Shown one piece after another: positions 34,652-46,173 of a stretch of 64,000 nt of DNA. The notes under the pieces were generated by a model. The model saw only the letters and a list, made by a program, of their open reading frames with translations, did not search any database and was not told the origin of the DNA. The DNA is taken from NCBI GenBank assembly GCA_902805475.1, contig CADCSX010000002.1, positions 3,100,001-3,164,000 of the forward strand. Direction: 5' to 3'. Positions within the stretch are counted from its first letter, which is position 1; the number at the start of each line of letters is the position of its first letter. The translations under genes were made by a program, and so were the position numbers. The DNA comes from Entonaema liquescens. Its lineage: Eukaryota > Ascomycota > Sordariomycetes > Xylariales > Xylariaceae.

Positions 34652-36538
34652 TGTTAGGAGTGTTGCTATGTGCTATGTGGCTTGTGTGACTAGGTTTATC
34701 GTATATTATATTATTATTGAGACAAATTCCTCTAGTAACACCTTGCACGAGACAACAGGTGAAAGGGCCTGAGTAAACATGACAAACACGGTAGCTCGGT
34801 TCGACTGATGAAGTTGTATTAGGCAGCCAATAAATACCCTTGCTATCTTCGCCGAGCTTCTCAGCTGTCTACTGTAGTAACGTAACTTATGCGAGGTACA
34901 TGGATACTTGGATGCACTAGTATTTACGAGAAATATGAATTCGCTTACAGTGTGTCATGACTTGAAATAAAAGTGAAGCATCAGGACTATAGAATTATAT
35001 CACAAATACATGCAGTTCTTGCCCTGAGGTAGGTACGTACCTGCCTCCAATGCACGGTGCAGGAAAGTTTTTGGTGAATGGGTTAACACAGACCACCAAC
35101 AAACACAGTAGCGACTGCCAACTCAAGTCATTGGAATGAGCAGGAACTAATGGCAAGACCCACTTCCTAACCCCCTCCAAAAAATATAAATATCTGGCCT
35201 GTCTCCCACCATCTTAGAACTTTTCTTTTCCTTTTCTTCTTCATACTTACCTTGGGAGAAAAGCCCTCGCTCAAGAATGAGGGCTTTTAAGGGGGGAGAC
35301 CTGCATTGCACAGCGCGGAGTCGACCCTCTTCTATTATCCTTCGTGGATCGTAGTTCCCGGAATTTTTGCTTTTCTAACTTTTCATTATGACCGGTGCCT
35401 TGAGCATCGCCATGAGGAAGACTCCGTAGATATAAATGACGCGTAATATCGAAGTACGACTGCTAATATTACCTATGTACGTACTAACGCGGATTGATGT
35501 CTTCGATTTTGAATTGTTTACTTCTCAATTGAAACTATCGTCTTAAACGTATCGAATCGGACGCTGAGGCTCACGATGATTCATTCCTTTGATAGATCGG
35601 AAAAGATTCGAAGCCACCAAAATGTTTGATAACTTAGTATTTCAGCACCTATCCGAGGAATCAACGTAGCTTTTTCGTATCGTCTAGATTAATTTCTAAT
35701 ACCACCATATTTCCTCAATTTCCAAAGCCGTAATGTTCGCCGACTCTTCGCCCTCATGACCTCTTGTGATCCACCACGTAACCTTTGCAAGCACAACTCA
35801 AAATCTACCCTAGTAATTGAAGTCAATATCGTGGGTGCCTAATTCGGCGTTTATCTATCTAAGTAAACAAGTCGACTAAGACATTCACAATCCAAAATAA
35901 CCAAGTCATATTCGTAAAAACAAATTCAATTAATCAATCACATTCAAATGCATCAATAACAATAGACTGAAGTCCCAAGTGCAAAGATGCCATTCTTCTA
36001 AGTAATACAAAAATCCTATGCGCAGCTAGGACCTAACTCTAGCGACATTTAGCACGCCGCCCCATCATACCACGGCAGCGTGCCCGGATCCGCACAAAAT
36101 ATCCAGGTCTTCATCTGTCAAATCATCATCTCTTCATTACTGACCCTCATATATGTATGTAAACTCGTCGATATCTTCCCCCTCCTAGCTTCGTGTCTGT
36201 TTCCGAATTCGTTTCGTAAAGACACCACATCCATCGACATCGACGGGGATCGTGTGTTTGTTCGTGTAGGCAAAGGACTAAAATCGAGCTGGCGAACCCA
36301 GTAACTCAAGGTGAAAGGGAAAAGAAAACAAAAATCATTATTTCACCGAGGAGGCCCCCCTTTCTTGCCAACTCCAATCCCAGATGCTGACCGATCAACA
36401 AGAAATATCATCCGTCCTCTTGTTTATCGGACGAATCCCCTCCCTCCCATATACACATAGACACGTGCCGCCGTGGTGTCTTTCCGAAAAATATACTTCC
36501 GTCCCGTTTTTCATTTCATTCCTCTCTCGTTCCCCTTT
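34652..36538. other. Intergenic, about 1.9 kb, with a strong hairpin
   Basis: No gene recognised. A TATAAATA box at about 35185 is followed by a CT-rich tract (35219-35243) and then a perfect 10-bp inverted repeat (35259-35288, listed separately), which looks like the start of a transcription unit. The only frame that follows is a 25-codon ORF starting at 35278. Confidence 0.45.
35259..35288. repeat. Perfect 10-bp stem, 10-nt loop hairpin
   Basis: AAAAGCCCTC at 35259-35268 and its exact reverse complement GAGGGCTTTT at 35279-35288 enclose GCTCAAGAAT. In bacteria this shape would suggest a terminator, but the setting is fungal, about 75 bp after a TATA-like box. Could be an RNA hairpin in a leader; function unknown. 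Confidence 0.6.
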
Positions 36539-37463
36539 TTAGTCCGCTAATGCCGACAGCACCCTGATACTTAAAATCATGACTAGCAGACCGATCGTAA
36601 CAATAATGAGCAGCGTGAAACTGAACCAACCCATAACCATGGCGCTGGTACCGATTCCTGATAGGACGCTGCCGTTGCCGAAATCTTGTGCTATGATAGA
36701 CGCCGCGACTGACGCCGTATGTTGCCATAGCACAGACACGAGGATGAAGATCGATGCGATGAAGATAATGGCCAATGCGACTTGGGACACGGGTCGGCTG
36801 GGGAACGGCTTGATCTCGCGGTCGGAGCCATCCTCGTCTTCCTCCTCGTGCCAGCCGGGGAAGGTAGCCAACAACAAGAAGCAGACAAAGGCGAAGATGA
36901 TAGCAATGATAATCAGGTAGGGGAACACGATCATGTCCTTGAACTGGCTGGCCAACCAAATAAGGTTCAGCGGGTCTTGATCGACTGAGACCTCATTGGC
37001 TAGCGCTGTTGCGTTGTTGCTGCATAGCCAGGAACCGCCGTCGGGGTTGATGCAAATACCAAAGTAGCCGACGCGGGCCTGCAGATGCGCGGACCCGACG
37101 ATGTTGCTGATAGCCTGGTTCACATTGTAGTCGACTTGTGACGTATCCGGCACGGCCGTGTACTTCTCGTAGTAGAGGGAGAGTAGGAAGATGTCGGGTA
37201 TGAGCGGTGAGGATGATGAACAACCTGCTAGTAGGAGTGCTGTTGGTCGAAGAATGTTAGTACGACTATGGGAAGAAAGCTGGAATGTGATTTACATACA
37301 CAGTAATATTATTGAAACTGCGATTAGTATCATCAAAACATGGTGGTATCCGAGGAACGGTATGAACCCTATAGTAATCTTTATTAGTACTCGCCGACTA
37401 CAATAGTAATGGTGGGCTTTGTTGGGTATACTTACGATACCAACCGATTTGAAAACTAGGCAT
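36539..37463 (-). CDS. Fig1-family four-TM protein (calcium influx and cell fusion in mating)
   Basis: Three exons, 37463-37436 (28 nt), 37368-37300 and 37239-36539; introns 37435-37369 (GTAAGT..CTATAG, branch TACTAAT) and 37299-37240 (GTATGT..AACAG); 265 aa. The start MPSFQIGWYR-FIPFLGYHHVLM leads into TM1 (VLMILIAVSIILLSLLLAG). The extracellular loop has GCSSSSPLIPDIFLLSLYYEKY and the Fig1 core RVGYFGICINPDGGSWLCSNN, with its two conserved Cys. TM2-4 follow (FPYLIIIAIIFAFVCFLLLATF, ALAIIFIASIFILVSVLW, FTLLIIVTIGLLVMILSI). In yeast Fig1 is pheromone-induced and supports low-affinity calcium uptake and membrane fusion; homologues in filamentous fungi affect fruiting-body development. The loop WHEEEDEDGSDREIKPFPSRP is cytosolic and acidic. 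The order of exons rests on phase and on the family pattern; all are consistent. Confidence 0.9.
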
Positions 37464-39199
37464 GGTTTCTGATTATTCCCAAAAGATCCCGAGGTGTATT
37501 AACCCTCTCTCCACTCCCGTCCTCCCGGGGAGCGACGGTGTGGTCTGGTGAACTCGAGCAGCACCAACGCTGGAATGCGACGATATTCGGGCGGCGTAGA
37601 GGGGACGCTCGAGACGGAATGCGGAAAGCACTGCTGATCTCGAAAATCCCACGGCCGTCGTGTGGAATGTGGTCACCGTGTGGTCGGACTCTGGTCGTCG
37701 ACACGAATATAAAAGAGCGGACCGTCGTCGAAGCAACTTTTACTCGTCGATACTAGATATCGATAAACCTTTGTCTGTGCTTGTCAGATTCACACTTCGA
37801 ACACACGCACGGAGGGTATTGTGCAGTTGCTGGGTGGACGAGGTTGGGCGGGTTCAGGTGTGGAATAGAGTGATAAGGTAAAAGGGTAAAAGGTATGGTA
37901 TGGCAAATGATATGATTAGGTATTGTAACTTAGAAGTTCAATTGATTTCTTCTGGACAACAGCCCTTTGCCCTTCGGAAAATCCTAAACGGTGGGGGAAG
38001 AAGAGTAGAATTGTCTATGGAGACTTTGGTATGGTTAGCAGGTTCTAAGTCTTCTTTCCCTCCTTTTGCGCTTCGATACTACAATTGTGGCAGAAAAGAG
38101 GAGGTTGGGTAAAGTAACGATCGAATCGAATGTATGATTCAAAAATGTAGATGCATGAGTTGCAGTAGAGAATCTGCAATTGGTCCTGCCACCTGGATTT
38201 CCCGGTGATGATATCGGGGGCCAAGACCTGGGCCGAGTAAATAAAAGATGTGGCTGGGCGTTGCTAGAGGGATGCCGCCCAGTAAAGCCTCAAACGTTAT
38301 GTGGAGCCAAGCCAACCGCCAAGCCTCCTTTACGACTTAAATAGGTACTTTGTTTTTTGCGGGTGGTTGGCCAGGCCGCGGAGGTACCCTGATAGCCAAT
38401 TGTTCCTGCGTTAGCGAGACTTAGCCAGCCAATTAGCGTTGGCGCTATGCAACATGAAATGACGTGGTCTTGTCCACCTCACCGTTACCAATGATTTTTG
38501 CCGACGCTCCGTCCAACAATTGGTCTAATGTCTCCGCGCACAAACGCCAACGTCAACGAACCCCGCGAAATTCGCTTTTACGATCTCCCATCCCGCCTGT
38601 TGTGCTACTTTTTTTACTCGATCTAGTTATTTTACCGCAGACTATGTTGTACATTGGGAAATGTCCTATCCATTTTAATCCATTTTCAGTTTTTATCCAG
38701 TGCTAGTTAATTACCTTAGGTAGATAGGTATACATTTGGGGTTTATTTCAAAGGCATTCTAATTTTGCGAGACCCTTGCACATCGAACTCACGATATGAA
38801 CTTGTTAATCGTGTTAAACCCCCCACCTATTTATCCCCTGCTAGATCTTCCCGGTTTTGACTCGTATCCAACGCGTGCTACTATGACTTCAGGATCGTCG
38901 CTATTAAATCATCCGAAGCATCAAGAGAATACGACTTGTCAGCCATGGTGGATATTTTACTTACCGCATTATACATATCAATTCACTCTTCATTAGCCCT
39001 CTGGAGAAACGGCTCAAAACACCTAAAAGCTTAGGTGGGGGATACTCTACTATTCTCGATAGACCGGTATAGAACTGTTTTCAATAAAAGTAGCTGTGTA
39101 TTTCTCCTGCAGGCTATACATAGGTAGGTAGTCTATCAAAGCCAGATATTCAAAATATCCGGTTTCAACAACTTCCTTTGACTAGACGTACCCAATAGT
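37464..39199. other. Intergenic, about 1.7 kb
   Basis: Upstream of Fig1 (minus) and downstream of the dienelactone hydrolase (minus). Open stretches at 37538-37756, 37900-38112 and 38464-38706 have no domain similarity and no splice-supported extension. GC content is higher just upstream of Fig1, which may be promoter or 5' leader sequence. Confidence 0.4.
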
Positions 39200-40152
39200 C
39201 TACGCCCATGCATTGAACCATCTAATAGCTTGGAAGAAAGCCTCTTCTTTTCCAAATTTCTGCTTCGGATCCGAAACATTCGCCCTAACGCCGAATCCGT
39301 GCTGAGTCCCGCCATACAACGCAAGGGAGTAGGGGTATCCAGTCTCTAAAAGCAATGCTTCGATTTGTGACCGCCTCTCGGGTGGTGTCATGTCGTCAGC
39401 ATCTGAAGGCTATATTAGTCTTGTAAAGAGATACGTAGAAACTCGCGGGAGCGACTAACCTGCTGCCGCGATGCTGGCAGGCCCTTTCAAGGCCGAGATC
39501 TCGGCATCCTCCAGTAAACTCGGATGAGCAGCAAAACCCACATCAACGCCCTTCCCCTCCGCCAAGAAACGGAACGTGTACCGGCCACCAAAGCAATATC
39601 CAGTAGCCACGACTTTCTTTACGCCGAGCGTGGTGCGCAGGAAGTCGATAGCCGTCTCAATGATAGGATCGCTGACTTCGGGTCGATGATCGTCCAGAAA
39701 TTTGGTCACGTTAAAATCCGGGCGCCCATTGATATCCCCCGGAGCCGGCGTCCCGTTAAACAAGTCCGGTGCAACCGTGAGATAACCTGCTCGTCCGAAG
39801 CTATCCGCCAATCTTGAATGGTGTCAATTAAATCCAATACACGGGTTATCGTAGCGACGTACAGCCTGTTCTCCAGTAATTGGATACCGAACACGTCCGT
39901 CAAATACAGCACACCCACATCCGACGTGTTACCTGTGACATACATGTTGACTATATCAGAGTCAGCTGGTTATCATTAACATCGGCTTAGACAAAGACAC
40001 ATACTTCCTTCGTAAACCTGCTCTTTTCCCACGGGATCTCCGCTATGGGCAATTACGGAGACGCCTGTAGGAGGGCAGTCTTCCGGCGCCGACGTCGCGC
40101 CAGCTAAAGAGCCAATGCTCAAGAGCGCAAGTAAAGACGTAGACCTCAGCAT
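39200..40152 (-). CDS. Secreted dienelactone hydrolase family protein
   Basis: Four exons: 40152-40005, 39950-39863, 39812-39460 and 39402-39200; introns of 50-57 bp, all in phase; 263 aa. Residues 1-22 are a signal peptide (MLRSTSLLALLSIGSLAGATSA). The fold reads GINMYVTGNTSDVGVLYLTDVFG, FGRAGYLTVAPDLFNG, then the nucleophile motif KVVATGYCFGGRY with Cys in G-Y-C-F-G-G, AAHPSLL, an Asp region at ADADDMTPPERR and the catalytic His in YGGTQHGFG. This Cys-Asp-His triad defines dienelactone hydrolases, which open dienelactone rings in chlorocatechol breakdown; fungal secreted homologues often have unknown ester or lactone substrates. The short protein ends NAWA. Intron 2 starts GTACGT just after ENRL and its acceptor TTCAAG was chosen to preserve LLADSFGRAG. 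Confidence 0.9.
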
Positions 40153-41003
40153 CTTTAATGATATTTCAATGCTAGTAGTCGAATGAAGTGTGAAGGATAT
40201 ACAAACGACTATATGCGCTTTCTCTTTTCCTATCGAGGGGTGATTTATAAGCTATGATATTTCATCACAAGCCGTTCGCCAAGCGATAAAGTTCACCGAC
40301 TTCCTCTTCAAGCAAACCAAGCGTGTGGAGATCGCTCACGGATGCTCCTTTGGGAGTCGCATTGTGACGGTAGATCCTAAATCGAGTGTCGGCTAATCAT
40401 TAACTCCAAGACGCCCGTGACGCGCGGACGTCTTTTTGGCTATGATGTTTTGGCGCTCCTATGCTACGTCAATTTGTCAAGTTTATATACAGGACCACCT
40501 AACAGATAGTGTAGGATGCACATATAAATGTAATACATTTTCTTATGCTTCACTAGACGTCTGAATTAATTAAACGCTGCCTTGAGAAGGTCCTGTTCAG
40601 GAGGTGAGTCGCTTTGTCGGGGGTCAGTTCAGGTGACTTAAGAGGAAGAGATCAAAAGAAAAACATAAATATTTCTAGTGTATCTAGCCACACGTTCATG
40701 AGCTATCAGTATAAAACTGCAACTTCAACCTAATTAGAGCCCAGGTATACAGGAAGAGAGCCACAACCCTGCCTCTAAAGACTGACATTAAGATATATAG
40801 GTAGATATATACTGCTGTTACAGCATCCAGTACCCAGCTCGTGGTGTTACTAAGTGATTTATCCCAAGGGCTTCCCATAGATAACTCGCTGGAAACTGGG
40901 AACGAAAACTGTCTATTTCCCAAAGAAAGAGCATAAATACACTGGACTGGGAACTTAGTAAAGGGACCTCCAGCCGAAACCATGGAAGCTCTGAGTATAA
41001 TGG
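40153..41003. other. Intergenic, about 0.85 kb
   Basis: Promoter side of the dienelactone hydrolase and 3' side of the FAD monooxygenase, both on the minus strand. The minus-strand open stretch at 40696-40983 has no domain and ends close to the monooxygenase stop; not called. Confidence 0.4.
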
Positions 41004-42188
41004 CTACTTAAGCATCCTTGACCTGCCCTCGTTACTACGCTGAATACATGTTTTCGCAAACGCTCGCATTGAATCCTCATATCTTCTGATCGAGCTGACA
41101 GAAATACCATCTTTCGATATTATGTCTGCTAGGAGACATGCGTCGTGTATTGTCGCAACAGCGCCCACTCCGCCGGATGGTGGCATGACGTGTATTGCGT
41201 CCCCTAGAATGGTCACAGATTCCAATGTTTCCCATTCGGGGATATCCGTAGGTGCAGAGAGCACTCGTGTGCCAATTGTGAGCTCTCGATCCTGCAGTTC
41301 AACGAGCGATCGAATTGAAGGATCCCATTCGCTTATAATATCTAGAGCAAGGCTTGAGGAGTCATATTTCAAAGTCTGATCCAACTTCTCGCTCTTCAGG
41401 CCCAGCATCTTGTGCGGGAATAGAACCACCCAGTGGATAGAGTCGGGTGGCAGGTCAGAGTGATTTTCCCGGTTTAGCAAGTGGCAAGGCTCGCAGAGCA
41501 TGGTGATGGGACTTGGCCCTGACACTATACTCTGAATGACTGGTGTCTCATCCCGCACAATGGTCATCCATCGCCGAAATTTCTCTGGAAATCGACCCTT
41601 AAGCTTTGCGGTAAGCGGGCTTTCCCCATATATGCAACCAATTCCTGTGTCTAGAGGGCTGATGTGAGGTAAGAACTGGCTGCGTACTGCAGACCGTGAT
41701 CCGTCTGCCGAGACTAGAAGCCCCCCTGATTTGGAGCTGCCGTCTTTAAAAAACACTCGCACCCCCGAGCCACCTTTAAGAAGCTCATAATGGGTGAACT
41801 GCTTGCCGAACCGCACAGACTCCTCAATTCCTGTCATGAACGCTTTACGGAGGAGGCCCCGGTCGGCAGTATAGGTCTGCGGGGCATCGGGTGGTAGGCG
41901 ACCCCGTCGACTTGCCGATATAGTCGCCTCAATTGCGTTGAGATTTGTTTCTCCCAATATTGTCTGATAGCATGTGCTCTCAAAGACAGCCCATGCCTCT
42001 GCGGTCACTGTTGCGCGAAGTTTGGACGCTATGTCCCCGGAAATTTTCAGTCGGTAGCCCTGGAGGCGCGCGTTTAACGAGGTGTCCTTTTCGAAAACGA
42101 TGAATGGTATGCCGGATTTTCTGAGGCCTTGCGCAAAGACTAGGCCACCAACCCCAGCCCCAACGATTAGAATTACTGGAGAAGCCAT
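41004..42188 (-). CDS. FAD-dependent monooxygenase (PHBH/group A type)
   Basis: Single exon, 394 aa. The N-terminal dinucleotide fold is VILIVGAGVGGLVFAQGLRKSG with the GxGxxG motif at about 10-15 and FEKD at the end of strand 2. The mid DG motif is GGLLVSADGSRSAVRSQ (FAD/NAD(P)H contact), and the third FAD motif is VTILGDAIHVMPPSGGVGA with the GD pair. The C-terminal helix ends RSNEGRSRMLK. The set of motifs identifies group A flavin monooxygenases, which hydroxylate or epoxidise aromatic and polyketide-type substrates with NAD(P)H and O2. No signal peptide or TM, so cytosolic. It lies about 0.9 kb from a second flavoenzyme on the same strand (43095-44706); a joint pathway is possible but not shown. 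Absence of introns contrasts with most neighbours. Confidence 0.9.
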   Translation of the reverse strand: MASPVILIVGAGVGGLVFAQGLRKSGIPFIVFEKDTSLNARLQGYRLKISGDIASKLRATVTAEAWAVFESTCYQTILGETNLNAIEATISASRRGRLPPDAPQTYTADRGLLRKAFMTGIEESVRFGKQFTHYELLKGGSGVRVFFKDGSSKSGGLLVSADGSRSAVRSQFLPHISPLDTGIGCIYGESPLTAKLKGRFPEKFRRWMTIVRDETPVIQSIVSGPSPITMLCEPCHLLNRENHSDLPPDSIHWVVLFPHKMLGLKSEKLDQTLKYDSSSLALDIISEWDPSIRSLVELQDRELTIGTRVLSAPTDIPEWETLESVTILGDAIHVMPPSGGVGAVATIHDACLLADIISKDGISVSSIRRYEDSMRAFAKTCIQRSNEGRSRMLK

Positions 42189-43094
42189 GTAGATTTACAA
42201 GGGGCCCAATGCTCTGTTTCCTTTTATCGAAAGATGCGGTATATGAGTTGTATTTGTATCTTGCCTTGGCCTATCAACTATACGAGTGCGAAGGAAGTTC
42301 CTTCTTATACTTGTCATGGGTTTATACATTCTGCGCTAAGATATCACGTACTAGATCGGAAAGTATTTTACGCACGCGTTGGATGTAAGACATCGCGCAT
42401 GATTTTACACCAAGTGGGCTGAGATTTGCTTTTGCTTAAGCTAGCGGCCATCCGGAAGACCGATTTCGTTCTCCCAATATGAAAATGTACGGATCATTGC
42501 CTGCTTGGAATCCGGTATGGATAGGGGCTGGGAAGCCACCCGTACCTGCATGTGAGACAAGGTAAAGTTAACTACATCCGACCATACGAGAGCCCTTGGT
42601 GAAGAGGCATCAGTTAAAAGGGGTTAGGAAGAACTGACCTGATGTTGCCAACGCGTGAAGCAAAACATTAACATAATATTAACTTAACGATACCTTCAAG
42701 GTAAATTTGCCGTGACTTTAGAAATGGTTATTTTCGTCACTTTGATTGCCTCTGTCGCCCTCCTGGTTGGGTCGGAGAATCGCTCAAATAGGAGATTTAG
42801 TAAAACGCCGTTGACATTGGCTTGTACGTCAACTCAGGACATAAGTGCGTTGCAAACCTGTGGAGGCGTTTGTATTTTTTTTCTTTTCTTCATTCACTTA
42901 ACCTAAATCACTTTTTACACTCAATGGAGAATGAGGGTGGGTGCGAAGAGAAAAAGCATGAACATGGCAGTACAGTATGGTGAGCACATGGATCTTTTAA
43001 TAATCAGCTACATATGGCTACCGAAAAAATGAAACATATTGACCCGCGTTGATGACACCAACACCTGCTGTAGGTATCGTGAGAAGTACGATAC
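42189..43094. other. Intergenic between two flavoenzyme genes
   Basis: About 0.9 kb containing the monooxygenase promoter and the 3' end of the oxidase gene. The plus-strand open stretch at 42712-42906 starts with a GTG and has no domain. Nothing else recognised. Confidence 0.4.
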
Positions 43095-44706
43095 TCAATC
43101 AAGCAGTTGTCTCGTGAACACTCCTTGTGGATCCCACCGTTTCTTAAGCAGCTTCAGTTTCTCTACTTTCCCCTGACCCCTGAATCGCAACTCAATCGGG
43201 CCTGTGCGAGTGCCGTTTTGGAAATCAGCATACTCTGCCCGATTTGGTCCGCGCATAATGTCAATTGCCATATTATTCAACTCATCGACCCGTTGATGGC
43301 TGGTAGGATTGGTGTACCAAATAAGATTATTCCTGTTTACATTATAGGGTTAACGCATGTACGTAGAGGACGGAGGGACATGTTGGAGACTTACTGCCAA
43401 TATCTGATATCGTGCAACGACATGGCCGAATCAAAAACTGGCGGTTTTGGAGGTCGCGAATCCCACTGGAAATTGAAAGCCGTATTAATAGCATCGGGGC
43501 ATTCTTTCACAAGAGTCTTCCAAACATCAACGACTTGAAGGAATCTTTCTACATCGAATCGCCTTAACCCAACAACGCCGAATCGTTTAAAGTCACCTTT
43601 GGCAGCAAGTGCCTCACGGCTATCACTGGTATTTTGGATAGGTACGGGCTCCCCGCTTGCCGCAATAGGTCCCAAGTCATACAAAGGCTTATACGCGTCC
43701 TTTGCATTGTCTGGGTCTCCAGTGAACCTTGCCGCTATAACCAAGCATGGCTTTCGCGCGGGTGGTGGAGCCATGATCATCACAAGGCCAGCCGTCGCCT
43801 TACTGCTGTCATCCATCAATGATTCCATGACTCGCGCAACTTCTTCAACTCGCTCGAGCGGGAATACGAATCTCCCTGCCCAAATAGTACCTTGGTCATT
43901 CCCTAAGTCGCTCAAGGGATGGATCTTAATGTCGAGCTCTGTCACAAGACCAAAGAACTGTCCCGCTCCACGAATAGCCCAGAGCAGCTCGGGCTCTTTA
44001 TCTTCCGTGACTTCAATAATCTCACCCGTCGCATCAATCATGCGAGCAGACAAGATTTGATCCGAGCCGAAGCCGGTAACGGATGTAGTTATCGAAGCGC
44101 CACCTCCTAGGAAGTAAGGGATGGCGCCGACAGGATTTCCATTTCCCAGAGCTGAATAGCGGTTTAGAGTGAATGTCTCCAAAGCGGATAGCAGTGAAAT
44201 GACCCGCGATAGATTTGCATTATAGGAGTGAAGTGATAAGAGGTATTCTTTGCTTACCAGTGAAATACCCGGCATCTGCTAGAGCCACAGCTACCTGCTT
44301 TGACAAAATACTACCTCTTAATGTAGCTTTTTTATGATGAACGTCGACTTCGATTCCCTTATACTTGCTAAGGTCAATGATCACACCATCTTTAATCGTA
44401 GACCATTCGCTATGCCCCCCGCTCCGAGGAACAAAGGGGACGGAAGAGCGAACAGCCCATTGAACCTAGAAAATTAGTTTCTCGTCATTTCTAGACCTGC
44501 AAACTAAGCTGAGCATTACCTACCGTCTGTTGGACTTGTTCCTCTGACTCTGGAAGAATGATGGCTTCTGGAGTTTCCCGCCCTATGTCTGACCACCTCT
44601 TAGCAAATTCTTGGAACCTATTGTCTTCCTTTTGAGTCAATATCTCTAGACTAGGGCTGACCTGGGCTTGCAGCTTGGCCAGCAACGACAAGATATCTGT
44701 GGTCAT
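43095..44706 (-). CDS. FAD-linked oxidoreductase (BBE-like, PCMH domain), no signal peptide
   Basis: Four exons: 44706-44524, 44465-44258, 44151-43395 and 43332-43095; introns 58, 106 and 62 bp, in phase; 461 aa. The FAD-binding half shows PEAIILPESEEQVQQTV, then FVPRSGGHSEWSTIKDGVIIDLSKYKGIEVD with the His of GGHS that can carry a covalent 8-alpha-histidyl flavin, and GAIPYFLGGGASITTSVTGFGSDQI. At the second covalent-flavin site the usual Cys-x2-VG is replaced (ALGNGNPVGA), so only single His linkage is expected. The substrate half includes LLWAIRGAGQFFGLVTELDIKIHPL. The C-terminal BBE-type segment reads YADFQNGTRTG and KKRWDPQGVF. Most fungal BBE-like oxidases have an N-terminal signal; here MTTDILSLLAKLQAQ is not one, so the enzyme is probably cytosolic. 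Family reaction: two-electron oxidation of alcohols, sugars or metabolite intermediates with O2. Confidence 0.88.
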
Positions 44707-46173
44707 GGTGTATACAAGTCATTGAAAAGACGGATGATTATCATAGGTTAAACAGATTCTAAGAGAATCAAAGCACTCAAGAATGGTGGGTGTCTCAAAT
44801 CTGCAGGGAACTTGGGCAAACAAGTAACAAGAAAGGTTTTGTTAAAAATAGTACCACCTTCTTCTCGGTCCCGACATTTAGAACGCTTCTATGATTTGTG
44901 CAACCAACCTTTCTCAACTTCAACTGAAACGAATGTGATTCTAGAGAGTAAACTTTCGGAATGCTTTGATGTTTGATTGGGTAGTCTACTATGGGAATAT
45001 CGATACTACTAATAGTCCATAGTTTGACTCTAATTCTATACACTTCATTGATTAGCGTTGTGACACGCTCCAGTATGGGGTTACTGATCATAGGTAGGTA
45101 CCTAGCTATTATTGTATATCGGTCTTTGAGATTGAGGTAGGGATCCACACGATCTCGACAGGTGCTTCTCCTCGGTAAACTTACTTACTTACACCTACTC
45201 TTAGACCATCCTTGTCTAAATAATACATTTCTTACTAATTTTTAAGCATCCCTGAGATTTTATAACTTTTCACGAATACTCTACTCTTTCGAATATCGTA
45301 TAGGTACCTAGGTAAGAGCCGGATTATCCTCTCCCCAACCAAGATAAATCCCGAACCTTGGTTGACTTTTTAATCGCTTCTCAGCCCCCGCAAGGCGCGA
45401 GGTTCGATACACAAAGCTAGTAACACAATATTCACTCATGATACAACTTTGATTCAAGGTGTAACTGTAGGTAATGTATTTATAGCTACAGGCATAATGG
45501 AGCGACTTGATATGCAGTATGTTTTAATGGTTGATATTGTATAATATCTTTCTTTCTCTTATTGTTACGTACTCGATATTGCTCGGTAGAGTATTTAATG
45601 TCATTATCGTTTCTGATAAAGGGTATTCTGCTGAGCAATATTGATCATTCGTAGTTCTTAGATGCGGGGCCCCATCGTGATGGGAGTCCCGTTCCCACTA
45701 GTTCGTCTTGTCTTGGGCCATTCCATTTAGGGGCCGTGATAATGCACCTACCCGACATCTTTCATTAAAAATGTCGTTCGCCAGTATGCCTTGCACGATT
45801 TCCCCATTACTCCTTCCAAGCAACATCGTATACCACAGTTTCGGCGTGGGCCTTAGATATTGGTTAAGCGTATCATGTGCAGATTATTAATATGATTGCA
45901 GAAAGCTCCTCGAAGGTGGTGGGTGGGTGACTGATGCGTCTTTCCAAAGTATATACCTGGTTGTATAGTGTTAGTTAGGTAGGTATTTGCCAATATATTA
46001 TACTACAGCAATCCCGTATCATACCCAGACGCTCACCATTCCAAGCCTACTCACAACCCATGACTAAGAAACCTGCGAACACTGTCTGTATTCCTTCTAA
46101 CTAACTTATAAACTTTAGGAAATACTTTTTGTCAACTCTTGGGGTCGGAGTATATTATCAACCCTTATTTACC
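44707..46173. other. Intergenic, about 1.5 kb
   Basis: Divergent spacer between the FAD oxidase (minus) and the rhodopsin-like gene (plus). TACCTAGGTA-type palindromes occur at 45091-45105 and 45301-45314. A 117-codon open stretch on the minus strand (44795-45148) is AT-rich, has no domain, and is probably chance. Confidence 0.4.

Noticed and set aside
44795..45148. 117-codon minus-strand open stretch
   Set aside because: AT-rich, no domain, no signal peptide, no splice-supported extension; likely chance.
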